A stretch of 64,000 bases of DNA, from assembly GCF_000614145.1 (NCBI RefSeq), contig NZ_BAKK01000010.1, forward strand, positions 1 to 64,000, given 5' to 3'. The notes below the pieces were generated by a model. It was not told the origin of the DNA. It made no database searches and was given only the letters and a program-made list of their open reading frames with translations. A program made the translations under genes and the position numbers. This stretch comes from Bacteroides faecichinchillae JCM 17102. GTDB lineage: Bacteria > Bacteroidota > Bacteroidia > Bacteroidales > Bacteroidaceae. This document shows, one piece after another, positions 7,641-16,249 of this stretch (position 1 is its first letter; every line of letters starts with the position of its first letter).

Positions 7641-8795
7641 ATGGATATAGAACATGTAAGAAGTCGTTTCATCAAGCATTTTGACGGAACCACAGGGTTT
7701 GTATATGCCTCTCCAGGTCGTATTAACTTAATTGGCGAACACACTGACTATAATGGTGGGTTTGTATTCCCGGGAGCTATAGACAAAGGCATGATCGCTG
7801 AAATCAAACCAAATGGCACTGACAAAGTAAGAGCTTACTCTATTGACCTTAAAGATTATGTTGAATTTGGTCTGAATGAAGAAGATGCTCCTCGTGCCAG
7901 CTGGGCAAGATACATTTTCGGTGTATGCCGTGAAATGATCAAAAGAGGTGTAAATGTAAAAGGATTTAATACAGCTTTTGCCGGTGATGTACCTTTGGGT
8001 GCCGGTATGTCTTCTTCTGCTGCTTTAGAAAGCACTTATGCCTTTGCTTTGAACGAATTGTTTGGTGAAAACAAAATTGATAAATTTGAATTGGCAAAAG
8101 TAGGACAAGCTACAGAACACAACTACTGCGGTGTAAACTGCGGGATCATGGATCAATTTGCTTCCGTATTCGGTAAAGCCGGTAGCTTGATTCGTTTGGA
8201 TTGCCGTTCTTTGGAATATCAATATTTCCCATTCCATCCGACTGGTTATCGCCTCGTTTTGCTGGATTCGGTTGTTAAACATGAATTAGCTTCTTCTGCA
8301 TATAACAAGCGTCGCCAAAGTTGTGAAGCTGCAGTTGCTGCTATCCAGAAAAAACATCCTCATGTAGAATTCTTACGCGACTGTACAATGGAAATGTTGC
8401 AGGAAGCAAAAGCTGAGATCAGTGAAGAAGACTATATGCGTGCAGAATATGTGATCGAAGAAATCCAACGTGTACTTGATGTATGTGATGCTTTGGAAAA
8501 AGATGATTACGAGACTGTAGGTCAGAAGATGTATGAAACTCACCACGGTATGAGTAAGTTATACGAAGTAAGCTGTGAAGAACTCGATTTCTTAAACGAC
8601 TGTGCTAAAGAATATGGCGTAACTGGTTCTCGTGTTATGGGCGGTGGCTTCGGAGGTTGCACCATTAACTTGGTGAAAGAAGAATTATACGATAACTTCA
8701 TTGAAAAAACAAAAGAAGCTTTCAAAGCTAAATTCGGCAGAAGTCCGAAAGTTTATGATGTAGTAATCGGTGACGGTTCTCGCAGATTGGAATAA
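7641..8795 (+). CDS. galK: Galactokinase
   Basis: 384 residues. All three GHMP-kinase motifs are present: the galactokinase signature GRINLIGEHTDYNGGFVFPG (about 26-45), the ATP loop PLGAGMSSSAALE (about 117-129) and the C-terminal GSRVMGGGFGGCTINL (about 331-346). It phosphorylates alpha-D-galactose to galactose-1-phosphate, the first Leloir step. galT and galE are not in this window. Last gene of the operon; an IS remnant begins 22 bp after its stop. Confidence 0.95.
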   Translation: MDIEHVRSRFIKHFDGTTGFVYASPGRINLIGEHTDYNGGFVFPGAIDKGMIAEIKPNGTDKVRAYSIDLKDYVEFGLNEEDAPRASWARYIFGVCREMIKRGVNVKGFNTAFAGDVPLGAGMSSSAALESTYAFALNELFGENKIDKFELAKVGQATEHNYCGVNCGIMDQFASVFGKAGSLIRLDCRSLEYQYFPFHPTGYRLVLLDSVVKHELASSAYNKRRQSCEAAVAAIQKKHPHVEFLRDCTMEMLQEAKAEISEEDYMRAEYVIEEIQRVLDVCDALEKDDYETVGQKMYETHHGMSKLYEVSCEELDFLNDCAKEYGVTGSRVMGGGFGGCTINLVKEELYDNFIEKTKEAFKAKFGRSPKVYDVVIGDGSRRLE

Positions 8796-8816
8796 TATAT
8801 ATCAATCTATATGTTT

Positions 8817-9275
8817 CTAGGAGGGTGTCTGAAAAGGACATCCTCTTACTTTTTTATTTTTTGTCTCTTTTTTGTGATTAATCCAACCAATTATAAAAGT
8901 ATCGCTCATAAAATTCCATTTTCTACCTTTATCAGTCTTATAATTCATTCCATCCCTCCCTTTCTTAGCCTTTTTCTGCTTGCAGATCATTTTTCCGATG
9001 TTAAATGCAATAGCCAATATTCCGAAGTCCATGATAATCTTATCCAGGACTTTATGTCTGAATCTCTTATACCTTTATTCCATTTTAGTTGTCCGAAGAC
9101 CGCTTCCACCTCCACCGGTCTTTTGCTCCTATGTTCAAATCCTTTTGGTGAAGTGAGCTTCTCGCGTGCCAGTTGCTTATACCACCTTAGTTTATGGTTC
9201 GCCCTGAGTCCGAACTTGTGAAAGTTCGGACTTTTACAATAAAAATGAGTTCACTTCATTCGGGCAGCCTCCTAG
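8817..9275 (-). mobile_element. Remnant of an IS1182-like insertion sequence
   Basis: 459-bp element with imperfect terminal inverted repeats: GAGGGTGTCTGAA (8821-8833) and, on the other strand, GAGGCTGCCCGAA (9259-9271). CTAG occurs at both outer edges (8817-8820, 9272-9275), as a 4-bp target duplication would. The minus strand encodes only the transposase C-terminus: [20 protein letters not shown], then [10 protein letters not shown], then in another frame YKRFRHK and [15 protein letters not shown]. This is the C-terminal Glu-containing block of IS1182-type DDE transposases. A one-base shift near 9072 separates the two pieces. A 10-bp hairpin (9208-9217 / 9222-9231) lies inside. It cannot transpose on its own. 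Confidence 0.75.
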
Positions 9276-9277
9276 TA

Positions 9278-10324
9278 TTATATGGCACAATCTTCTTTAT
9301 CTTCGGGAGCTTTATCTTCAGGACCTTTTTCTTTAGAATCATCCTCCGAATATTCCTGTAAATCATCAGCTGCTATACTAGGTACATCCTTCTTCTTTAT
9401 AGTTTGATAAATTTCTGTAGACTTTCTATTCTCAGCGTCTTTCTGTGAGTCATAAAAAAGTAGTTGCTCAGAACAAATAGTATAGGTAACCTCCTTCAGA
9501 AGCTCCACTCTTTGTAGCATATATGTCAGTTCTTCTTTTGTAACTACATAATCCTTATTATATCGTGACTCGATATAAGCACGACACAGTAAGTCATAAC
9601 AGTGTTTTTCAAAATCTGTATGATGAAGAAATACACTAGCTATAGCATGAGAATATTTCTTACACTTACTTTCAAGGTCTTTCAATTTATGACTTTTAGG
9701 GCGATAATTCACAAAAACAAGTTCTATAGAATAATAAAACCTCTCGCAAGCCTGATGAAGCTGGAAAGCTCCTAATTCATTCATCCCATCTTCTAAAGCA
9801 ATATAAGCATACTTCATGAATCCAATAGCAAACGGATAACATTTATTGAACTCTTCTGTAGCAATGTCTTTGATCTCTTTATAAGAAAGTTCATGAGGTT
9901 TTGTTAGTTTAAACTTCTTATTATCATAAAGTTTAATACCTTCCTTCACTATATCTGTATAAAAGTAACGCTTCTGATCAAGAGCCTTATTGAAACTATT
10001 AATATCTTCCACAATAAATTGAGGTGCAGCATGGCGCCTGAAAGCAAATACTTTATGATAACTTTCCACCACCTTTTCTTCCAATTGCCACTCAGTAACA
10101 CGAGCATTAGCCCCAAAGGTTACGACCAGAATATCCAGATCACTTTGATAGGAAGTATGAACTCCAAATTCTATCTTCTCGTCCCACAACACATACTCTT
10201 CTCGGGCATAACTTCCATACAAAATGATCATTACGCACCTTGGGATATGGCGAGTTATAGATTCGACTAAAAAGTTAAGTTCTTCTTGTGTAGATTCAGG
10301 TAAATTCTTGATACTTCGTTTCAT
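9278..10324 (-). CDS. Nucleotidyltransferase-HEPN fusion protein
   Basis: 348 residues. The N-terminal polymerase-beta-type nucleotidyltransferase domain (about 10-130) shows ILYGSYAREEY and SDLDILVV, the GS and DxD motifs that bind metal and nucleotide. A helical HEPN domain follows (about 155-280), with HQACERFYYSIELVF, NYRPKSHKLKDL and AYIESRYNKDY. The tail (about 320-348) is acidic and lysine-rich. When encoded separately, such MNT and HEPN proteins often form toxin-antitoxin pairs in which the transferase modifies the HEPN RNase; the fused form is less studied. It lies immediately beside an IS remnant in an accessory stretch. No signal peptide. Enzyme activity is inferred. Confidence 0.85.
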   Translation of the reverse strand: MKRSIKNLPESTQEELNFLVESITRHIPRCVMIILYGSYAREEYVLWDEKIEFGVHTSYQSDLDILVVTFGANARVTEWQLEEKVVESYHKVFAFRRHAAPQFIVEDINSFNKALDQKRYFYTDIVKEGIKLYDNKKFKLTKPHELSYKEIKDIATEEFNKCYPFAIGFMKYAYIALEDGMNELGAFQLHQACERFYYSIELVFVNYRPKSHKLKDLESKCKKYSHAIASVFLHHTDFEKHCYDLLCRAYIESRYNKDYVVTKEELTYMLQRVELLKEVTYTICSEQLLFYDSQKDAENRKSTEIYQTIKKKDVPSIAADDLQEYSEDDSKEKGPEDKAPEDKEDCAI

Positions 10325-10548
10325 TCCATCTATTGGTATTTATTCTTTTCTATGCAATATTACTCCTTTTAAATGAAAAATACAACTATGCCAACTATTT
10401 TCATCGTTAATTCTATTATTTTGATATTCAACTATTTTTTAACTTTATGCTATATAACATACATCAGTGTATACAATACACTAAACAAAAGTGTTACTTT
10501 CACACCAAAAATAAGATAAGTATCTCATTTACATTAAAAAACAGTACC

Positions 10549-11685
10549 ATGAAAACACATTTTATTTTTGTAGCAGTTATTCTATCGATACTATTCGCAT
10601 GTGATAATAAGCCAGTCGCCAAACTGACCTTATCCGGTCTTGATCCAACAAAATTTCAAACAGAAATAAATAATGCACATACAGCTCTTTATATTTTAAA
10701 GAATAAAACTGGCATGGAAGTATGTATTACCAATTTTGGAGGACGTATCGTATCTATTATGGTTCCTGATAAAAGTGGAAAAATGCAGGATGTAGCTTTA
10801 GGTCTTGATAACATTGATGATTATATCAATATTCCGAACAATTTCGGTGCTTCTATCGGGCGTTATGCCAACCGCATTGCTCAAGGACGTTTTGTTTTGG
10901 ATGGAGACACCATACAACTACCACAAAACAAACATGGACATTGCTTGCATGGAGGTCCCAAAGGATGGCAATGTCAAGTATATGATGCCCAACAGATAGA
11001 TTCTGCTACTTTGGAATTAACTTACTTCTCACCAGATGGCGACGAAAATTTTCCCGGTAATGTTACAGCAAAAGTTATCTACCAACTAACAAATGACAAT
11101 GCCATTCACATCAACTATAAAGCAACTACAGATAAAAAGACAGTCATTAATATGACTAATCATTCATTTTTCAATCTTTCTGGCGATCCATCAAAAGTTT
11201 CTACTAACGACATTTTATATATAAACGCCGATTATTTTACTCCAATTGACAGTACGTCTATGACTACAGGTGAAATTGCTTCTGTAAAAGAAACTCCGAT
11301 GGACTTTACTATTCCAAAAGTAATCGGTCAAGACATAAATAATGATTTTGTTCAACTAAAGAACGGAAACGGATATGACCATAACTGGGTCTTAAATACC
11401 AAAGGGGATATTAACCAAATAGCTGCGAAGCTTACTTCTCCAGAGTCGGGAATCAGTTTAGAAGTATATACAAATGAACCCGGTATCCAAATATACACTG
11501 GTAACTTTCTAAACGGAACTGTAACAGGGAAAAAAGGCATTATTTATAATCAACGTACCGCAGTATGTTTGGAAACACAACACTATCCTGACAGTCCTAA
11601 CAAAAAAGATTGGCCTTCCGTTGTTTTGGAACCAGGACAGACCTATAACAGTGAATGTATTTATAAGTTCTCCGTAGAGAAATAA
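10549..11685 (+). CDS. Aldose 1-epimerase lipoprotein
   Basis: The start at 10549 gives a 378-residue protein opening with a lipoprotein signal (MKTHFIFVAVILSILFAC, lipobox LFAC, Cys18). Upstream in-frame codons back to 10447 would bury this signal, so they are not used. The mature part matches galM closely: GRYANRIAQG, HGGPKGW, the catalytic His in MTNHSFFNLSG and the catalytic Glu in CLETQHYPDSPN. It probably works in the periplasm on sugars released from polysaccharides. The next sequence is an arabinose-regulator remnant and a GH51 enzyme, so arabinose is a likely substrate. It looks like a duplicate of cytosolic galM that gained a signal. Confidence 0.87.
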   Translation: MKTHFIFVAVILSILFACDNKPVAKLTLSGLDPTKFQTEINNAHTALYILKNKTGMEVCITNFGGRIVSIMVPDKSGKMQDVALGLDNIDDYINIPNNFGASIGRYANRIAQGRFVLDGDTIQLPQNKHGHCLHGGPKGWQCQVYDAQQIDSATLELTYFSPDGDENFPGNVTAKVIYQLTNDNAIHINYKATTDKKTVINMTNHSFFNLSGDPSKVSTNDILYINADYFTPIDSTSMTTGEIASVKETPMDFTIPKVIGQDINNDFVQLKNGNGYDHNWVLNTKGDINQIAAKLTSPESGISLEVYTNEPGIQIYTGNFLNGTVTGKKGIIYNQRTAVCLETQHYPDSPNKKDWPSVVLEPGQTYNSECIYKFSVEK

Positions 11686-11743
11686 TCGTTATTGGGAAAA
11701 TTCGGTCAACGAAACAAGATAACTCAATAATAACTTCGAATTA

Positions 11744-11998
11744 ATGAGACAGAAAGCATCAATAAGACCTATCGACTTTAGCTTATTGCCGAAACTTTTT
11801 ACTTTATCTCAGTTATAAAGTTTGTACGAAGCTATTTATGGCGAACCAATGGATATACAGAATTTCCGTAAACAAATTGCAGAAATGGATTTTATAGAAA
11901 AAACTGATGAAATAGATAAAACAAGTTCTAAACGTGGTGCTGCTTTGCATAAGTTCAATAGCAGAACATACCATAAAGATCTAAAATTTAAACTTTAA
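11744..11998 (+). pseudogene. C-terminal remnant of a Nudix-family arabinose regulator (AraR-like)
   Basis: 85 codons read RQKASIRPIDFSLLPKLF, an in-frame TAA (11816-11818 region), then SLYEAIYGEPMDIQNFRKQI and FIEKTDEIDKTSSKRGAALH up to a stop at 11996. This is the winged-helix C-terminus of Bacteroides Nudix-type regulators such as AraR, recognised from the YEAIYGEPMD and SKRGAA signatures. The Nudix domain is missing, and the internal stop sits where a Gln codon is expected. The fragment ends 10 bp before the GH51 gene. It is probably what remains after deletion of an arabinose-utilisation block. Confidence 0.7.
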
Positions 11999-12008
11999 GA
12001 ATATTATT

Positions 12009-13553
12009 ATGAGAACAAAATTATTAATCAGCACAGCTTTTCTAGCTGCATCTATATCTCTTTCCGCACAAAAGGAAGCAACCATCACTGTATATATTGA
12101 TCAAGGTAAAGAAATTATCCCGAAAGAAATATATGGCCAGTTTGCCGAACATCTAGGTTCATGTATCTATGGTGGACTTTGGGTAGGCGAAAATTCAGAG
12201 ATTCCCAATACCAAAGGATATCGTACAGACGTATTCAATGCGTTAAAAGATTTGGCTGTTCCTGTTCTCCGCTGGCCGGGCGGTTGCTTTGCCGATGAAT
12301 ATCATTGGATGGACGGTATCGGTCCAAAAGAAAATCGTCCCAAAATGGTAAATAACAATTGGGGAGGAACTATTGAAGACAATAGCTTCGGAACACATGA
12401 ATTTCTAAATCTTTGTGAAATGTTGGGCTGTGAACCATATATTAGTGGAAATGTAGGTAGCGGAACAGTTGAAGAACTTGCCAAATGGGTAGAATACATG
12501 ACTTCAGAGGGAGATTCCCCAATGGCTAATCTTCGCCGTAAAAACGGTCGTGATAAAGCATGGAAAGTCAAATATCTCGGTGTAGGAAATGAGAGTTGGG
12601 GATGCGGTGGTAATATGCGTCCGGAATATTATTCAGATCTGTATCGTCGTTATTCTACTTATTGTCGTAATTACGATGGTAACTATTTATTTAAGATTGC
12701 CAGTGGTGCAAGCGATTATGATTACAACTGGACAGAAGTTCTAATGAATCGTGTAGGACACAAAATGCAAGGTCTTTCCCTACATTATTATACTGTAAGC
12801 GGGTGGAGTGGTAGCAAAGGAGCTGCAACGAAATTTAATAAAGACGACTATTACTGGACCATGGGTAAGTGTCTTGAAGTAGAGGACGTAATCAAAAAAC
12901 ACTGCGCTATCATGGACAAATATGATAAAAACAAGAGAATTGCACTCATACTTGATGAATGGGGAACATGGTGGGATGAAGAACCGGGAACTACAAGAGG
13001 ACATCTATACCAACAAAATACATTGCGTGATGCTTTTGTCGCTTCCTTAAGTCTTGATGTATTCCATAAATATACCGACCGTTTGAAGATGGCAAATATA
13101 GCGCAAATAGTGAATGTACTTCAATCTATGATACTGACAAAAGATAAAGAGATCGTATTAACTCCTACTTACTATGTTTTCAAAATGTACAAGGTTCATC
13201 AGGACGCCACGTATCTGCCACTTGAACTGAATTGTGAAATAATGAATGTACGCGGAAATCGTGTAGTACCTTCCATTAGCGCCACTTCCTCAAAAGATAA
13301 AAACGGTATCATTCATCTTTCACTTTCCAATGTAGACACTGACAATGCTCAAGAAGTTACTATTAACTTACCTGATGTAAAGGCTTCAAAAGCAACCGGA
13401 GAAATTTTAACTTCTACAAACCTAACTGATTATAATTCTTTTGAAAATCCTAATAATGTCAAATTAGCTCCATTCAAAGAGGTAAAAATCAATAAAGGAG
13501 TACTGAAAGTAAAACTACCTGCCAAATCAATTGTTACATTGGAGTTGCACTAG
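12009..13553 (+). CDS. Alpha-L-arabinofuranosidase, GH51
   Basis: 514 residues with signal peptide MRTKLLISTAFLAASISLSA. The GH51 (beta/alpha)8 domain (about 25-400) shows IYGQFAEHLGSCIYGGLWVG and LRWPGGCFADEYHW. The acid/base Glu is in LGVGNESWGCGG (about 197) and the nucleophile Glu in LILDEWGTWW (about 317). A C-terminal beta domain follows. It removes terminal alpha-L-arabinofuranose from arabinan or arabinoxylan oligosaccharides, probably in the periplasm. It sits between the AraR remnant and transketolase, which fits a gene kept when a larger arabinose cluster was lost. Confidence 0.92.
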   Translation: MRTKLLISTAFLAASISLSAQKEATITVYIDQGKEIIPKEIYGQFAEHLGSCIYGGLWVGENSEIPNTKGYRTDVFNALKDLAVPVLRWPGGCFADEYHWMDGIGPKENRPKMVNNNWGGTIEDNSFGTHEFLNLCEMLGCEPYISGNVGSGTVEELAKWVEYMTSEGDSPMANLRRKNGRDKAWKVKYLGVGNESWGCGGNMRPEYYSDLYRRYSTYCRNYDGNYLFKIASGASDYDYNWTEVLMNRVGHKMQGLSLHYYTVSGWSGSKGAATKFNKDDYYWTMGKCLEVEDVIKKHCAIMDKYDKNKRIALILDEWGTWWDEEPGTTRGHLYQQNTLRDAFVASLSLDVFHKYTDRLKMANIAQIVNVLQSMILTKDKEIVLTPTYYVFKMYKVHQDATYLPLELNCEIMNVRGNRVVPSISATSSKDKNGIIHLSLSNVDTDNAQEVTINLPDVKASKATGEILTSTNLTDYNSFENPNNVKLAPFKEVKINKGVLKVKLPAKSIVTLELH

Positions 13554-13648
13554 TGTACTAGTAGTACCACGAGGAATCGTTACTATAATCGAAAGAAAAA
13601 ATCATCAAAAATGGAAACGAAAAGAAAGAAGAAGAAAGCCCTTTCTCA

Positions 13649-13678
13649 TTGCCAATTACAGAGAAAGAGTTATCTTTG
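13649..13678 (+). promoter_or_regulatory. Promoter of tkt-rpiB
   Basis: TTG (13649-13651), a 19-bp spacer, then TATCTTTG (13671-13678), a full consensus match; the start codon lies 37 bp further on. Confidence 0.75.
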
Positions 13679-13714
13679 CAAAAAATATAAACGGAATTTA
13701 TTAAATATAAAGAT

Positions 13715-15724
13715 ATGAACGATAACAAACTTATGAATCGTGCAGCGGATAACATCCGTATTCTTGCTGCTTCAATGGTTGAAAAAGCCAATTCCGGTCA
13801 CCCGGGTGGCGCCATGGGTGGTGCTGATTTTGTGAACGTACTCTTCTCTGAATTTTTAGTATACGATCCTGAAAATCCCCGTTGGGAGGGACGTGACCGC
13901 TTTTTTCTTGATCCCGGTCATATGTCTCCGATGCTCTATTCTACCCTTGCTTTGACCGGTAAATACACACTGGACGAACTGAAAGAATTTCGTCAATGGG
14001 GAAGCCCTACTCCAGGACATCCTGAAGTAGATATCATGCGCGGTGTGGAAAATACTTCAGGTCCGTTAGGACAAGGACATACTTTTGCAGTAGGTGCTGC
14101 TATCGCTGCCAAATTCCTGAAAGCTCGTTTTAATGAGGTAATGGATCAAACAGTCTATGCTTATATTTCTGATGGTGGTATACAGGAAGAAATATCGCAA
14201 GGTGCCGGACGTATCGCCGGTGCATTGGGATTGGATAATCTGATCATGTTCTATGATGCTAACGATATTCAGCTTTCTACCGAAACAAAAGATGTGACTG
14301 TTGAAGATACCGCTATGAAATACGAAGCATGGGGATGGAAAGTGATTAGCATCAATGGTAATGATGTAGATGAAATCCGCATGGCCCTAAAAGAAGCAAA
14401 AGCTGAAAAAGAACGTCCGACTCTGATTATTGGTAAAACAGTAATGGGTAAAGGTGCACGTAAAGCCGATGGTAGTAGTTACGAAGCTAATTGCGCTACT
14501 CATGGCGCTCCACTTGGCGGTGATGCTTACGTAAATACGATTAAGAATCTGGAGGGTGATCCTACTAATCCATTTGTTATATTCCCGGAAGTTGCCGAGT
14601 TATATACAAAACGTGCTACAGAATTAAAGAAAATCATAGCTGAAAAATATGCAATAAAAGCAGCTTGGGCAAACGCAAATCCGGAACTGGCTGCTAAATT
14701 GGAAACTTTCTTTGCAGGAAAGGCACCGAAAATAGACTGGACTGTTATAGAACAAAAAGCAGGTGGTGCTACACGTGTTGGTTCAGCAACTGTATTAGGA
14801 GCACTTGCCACACAAGTTGAAAATATGATTGTTGCTTCTGCCGACCTTTCAAATTCTGATAAAACAGATGGCTTCTTAAAGAAAACTCATGCCTTCAAAA
14901 AAGGTGATTTCAGCGGGGCATTCTTCCAGGCAGGTGTATCCGAATTGACAATGGCTTGTGTTTGTATTGGTATGTCATTACATGGTGGTGTCATTACTGC
15001 ATGTGGAACATTCTTCGTGTTCTCTGATTATATGAAGCCGGCTATACGTATGGCAGCTTTGATGGAACAACCTGTAAAATTCATCTGGTCACATGACGCC
15101 TTCCGTGTAGGTGAAGATGGACCTACTCACGAACCGGTTGAACAGGAAGCTCAAATACGTTTGATGGAGAAACTTAAAAATCATAAAGGTCATAACTCTA
15201 TGCTGGTACTACGTCCGGCAGATGTAGAAGAAACAACTATTGCATGGAAACTTGCAATGGAGAATGTCTATACTCCGACAGGTTTGATTTTATCCCGTCA
15301 AAATATTGCAAACTTACCAGCTGGAACTGATTATGCAGAAGCTGAGAAAGGTGCTTATATTGTTGCAGGTTCAGACGAAAATCCGGATGTTATTCTGGTA
15401 GCTTCCGGTTCTGAAGTTTCGACCTTGGTAGCAGGCGCTGAACTTCTACGCAAAGACGGAGTAAAAGTTCGTATTGTTTCGGCTCCATCTGAAGGATTAT
15501 TCCGTAGTCAGCCTAAAGAATATCAGGAATCAATCCTGCCAACAGGAGCTAAGATTTTTGGTCTGACAGCAGGGCTTCCTGTGACTCTCCAAGGTTTGGT
15601 AGGTTGCGACGGTAAGATCTGGGGATTAGATTCATTTGGTTTCTCAGCTCCTTACAAAGTATTGGATGAGAAGCTTGGATTTACTGCCGAGAATGTATAT
15701 AATCAGGTAAAAACAATGCTCTAA
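13715..15724 (+). CDS. tkt: Transketolase
   Basis: 669 residues, full length. Thiamine-diphosphate enzyme of the non-oxidative pentose phosphate pathway, moving two-carbon units between ketoses and aldoses. Visible are NSGHPGGAMGGADF (about 27-40), GPLGQGHTFAVG (about 115) and the cofactor motif from SDGGIQEE to DANDIQLS (about 150-190). The pyrimidine-binding domain contains ADLSNSDKTDGF and FRVGEDGPTHEPVEQ, with a C-terminal domain after about 535. It overlaps rpiB by one base (TAATG). Together they link pentoses, such as arabinose released by the adjacent GH51, to glycolysis. Confidence 0.95.
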   Translation: MNDNKLMNRAADNIRILAASMVEKANSGHPGGAMGGADFVNVLFSEFLVYDPENPRWEGRDRFFLDPGHMSPMLYSTLALTGKYTLDELKEFRQWGSPTPGHPEVDIMRGVENTSGPLGQGHTFAVGAAIAAKFLKARFNEVMDQTVYAYISDGGIQEEISQGAGRIAGALGLDNLIMFYDANDIQLSTETKDVTVEDTAMKYEAWGWKVISINGNDVDEIRMALKEAKAEKERPTLIIGKTVMGKGARKADGSSYEANCATHGAPLGGDAYVNTIKNLEGDPTNPFVIFPEVAELYTKRATELKKIIAEKYAIKAAWANANPELAAKLETFFAGKAPKIDWTVIEQKAGGATRVGSATVLGALATQVENMIVASADLSNSDKTDGFLKKTHAFKKGDFSGAFFQAGVSELTMACVCIGMSLHGGVITACGTFFVFSDYMKPAIRMAALMEQPVKFIWSHDAFRVGEDGPTHEPVEQEAQIRLMEKLKNHKGHNSMLVLRPADVEETTIAWKLAMENVYTPTGLILSRQNIANLPAGTDYAEAEKGAYIVAGSDENPDVILVASGSEVSTLVAGAELLRKDGVKVRIVSAPSEGLFRSQPKEYQESILPTGAKIFGLTAGLPVTLQGLVGCDGKIWGLDSFGFSAPYKVLDEKLGFTAENVYNQVKTML

Positions 15725-16158
15725 TGAAAACAATCGGATTAGCATGTGACCACGCCGGTTACGAATTAAAAGAATATGTTCGCGGATGGCTGGAAGCAAA
15801 AGGCTGGGCATATAAAGACTTTGGTACTAATTCAACTGCCAGTGTAGATTATCCGGATTATGCACATCCTTTGGCACTCGCCATAGAGGCAGGAGAATGT
15901 TATCCGGGAATTGCTATTTGTGGAAGTGGAAACGGAATCAATATGACTTTAAACAAGCATCAAGGTATTCGTGCCGCTCTCTGCTGGAATGCAGAAATCG
16001 CGCATTTAGCCCGTCTGCATAATGACGCCAATATACTTGTAATGCCAGGGCGTTTTATCAGTACAGAGGAAGCAGATATGATTTTGACCGAGTTCTTCTC
16101 TACAGATTTTGAAGGAGGTCGTCATCAGAAACGTATCGATAAAATTCCAGTAAAATAA
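15724..16158 (+). CDS. rpiB: Ribose-5-phosphate isomerase B
   Basis: 144 residues. RpiB/LacA family: ACDHAGYELKE near the N-terminus (His/Asp phosphate site), active-site Cys in ICGSGNGINMTLNKH (about 66-80), and the C-terminal HQKRIDKI. It interconverts ribose-5-phosphate and ribulose-5-phosphate. The ATG shares its A with the tkt stop codon, indicating translational coupling. Ends before a strong bidirectional terminator. Confidence 0.94.
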   Translation: MKTIGLACDHAGYELKEYVRGWLEAKGWAYKDFGTNSTASVDYPDYAHPLALAIEAGECYPGIAICGSGNGINMTLNKHQGIRAALCWNAEIAHLARLHNDANILVMPGRFISTEEADMILTEFFSTDFEGGRHQKRIDKIPVK

Positions 16159-16176
16159 AGCCTACAATTTAAATAA

Positions 16177-16224
16177 AAAAAGGTTGCAAGTGAATGGAAA
16201 TAATCCATAACTTGCAACCTTTTT
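16177..16224. terminator. Strong bidirectional terminator
   Basis: 15-bp perfect stem, AAAAAGGTTGCAAGT (16177-16191) with its complement (16210-16224), 18-nt loop. It separates rpiB from a convergent gene, with T- and A-runs in both directions. Confidence 0.88.
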
Positions 16225-16249
16225 CTACAGATATAGATACCTTATTAAA

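Noticed and set aside
8811..9221. 136-residue plus-strand frame after galK
   Set aside because: It is antisense to the transposase remnant; the composition is Phe/Ser/Leu-rich like a shadow frame, and the minus strand carries recognisable transposase motifs.
10447..10548. N-terminal extension of the lipoprotein aldose epimerase
   Set aside because: It would place 34 basic residues before a clear lipoprotein signal; the ATG at 10549 is preferred.
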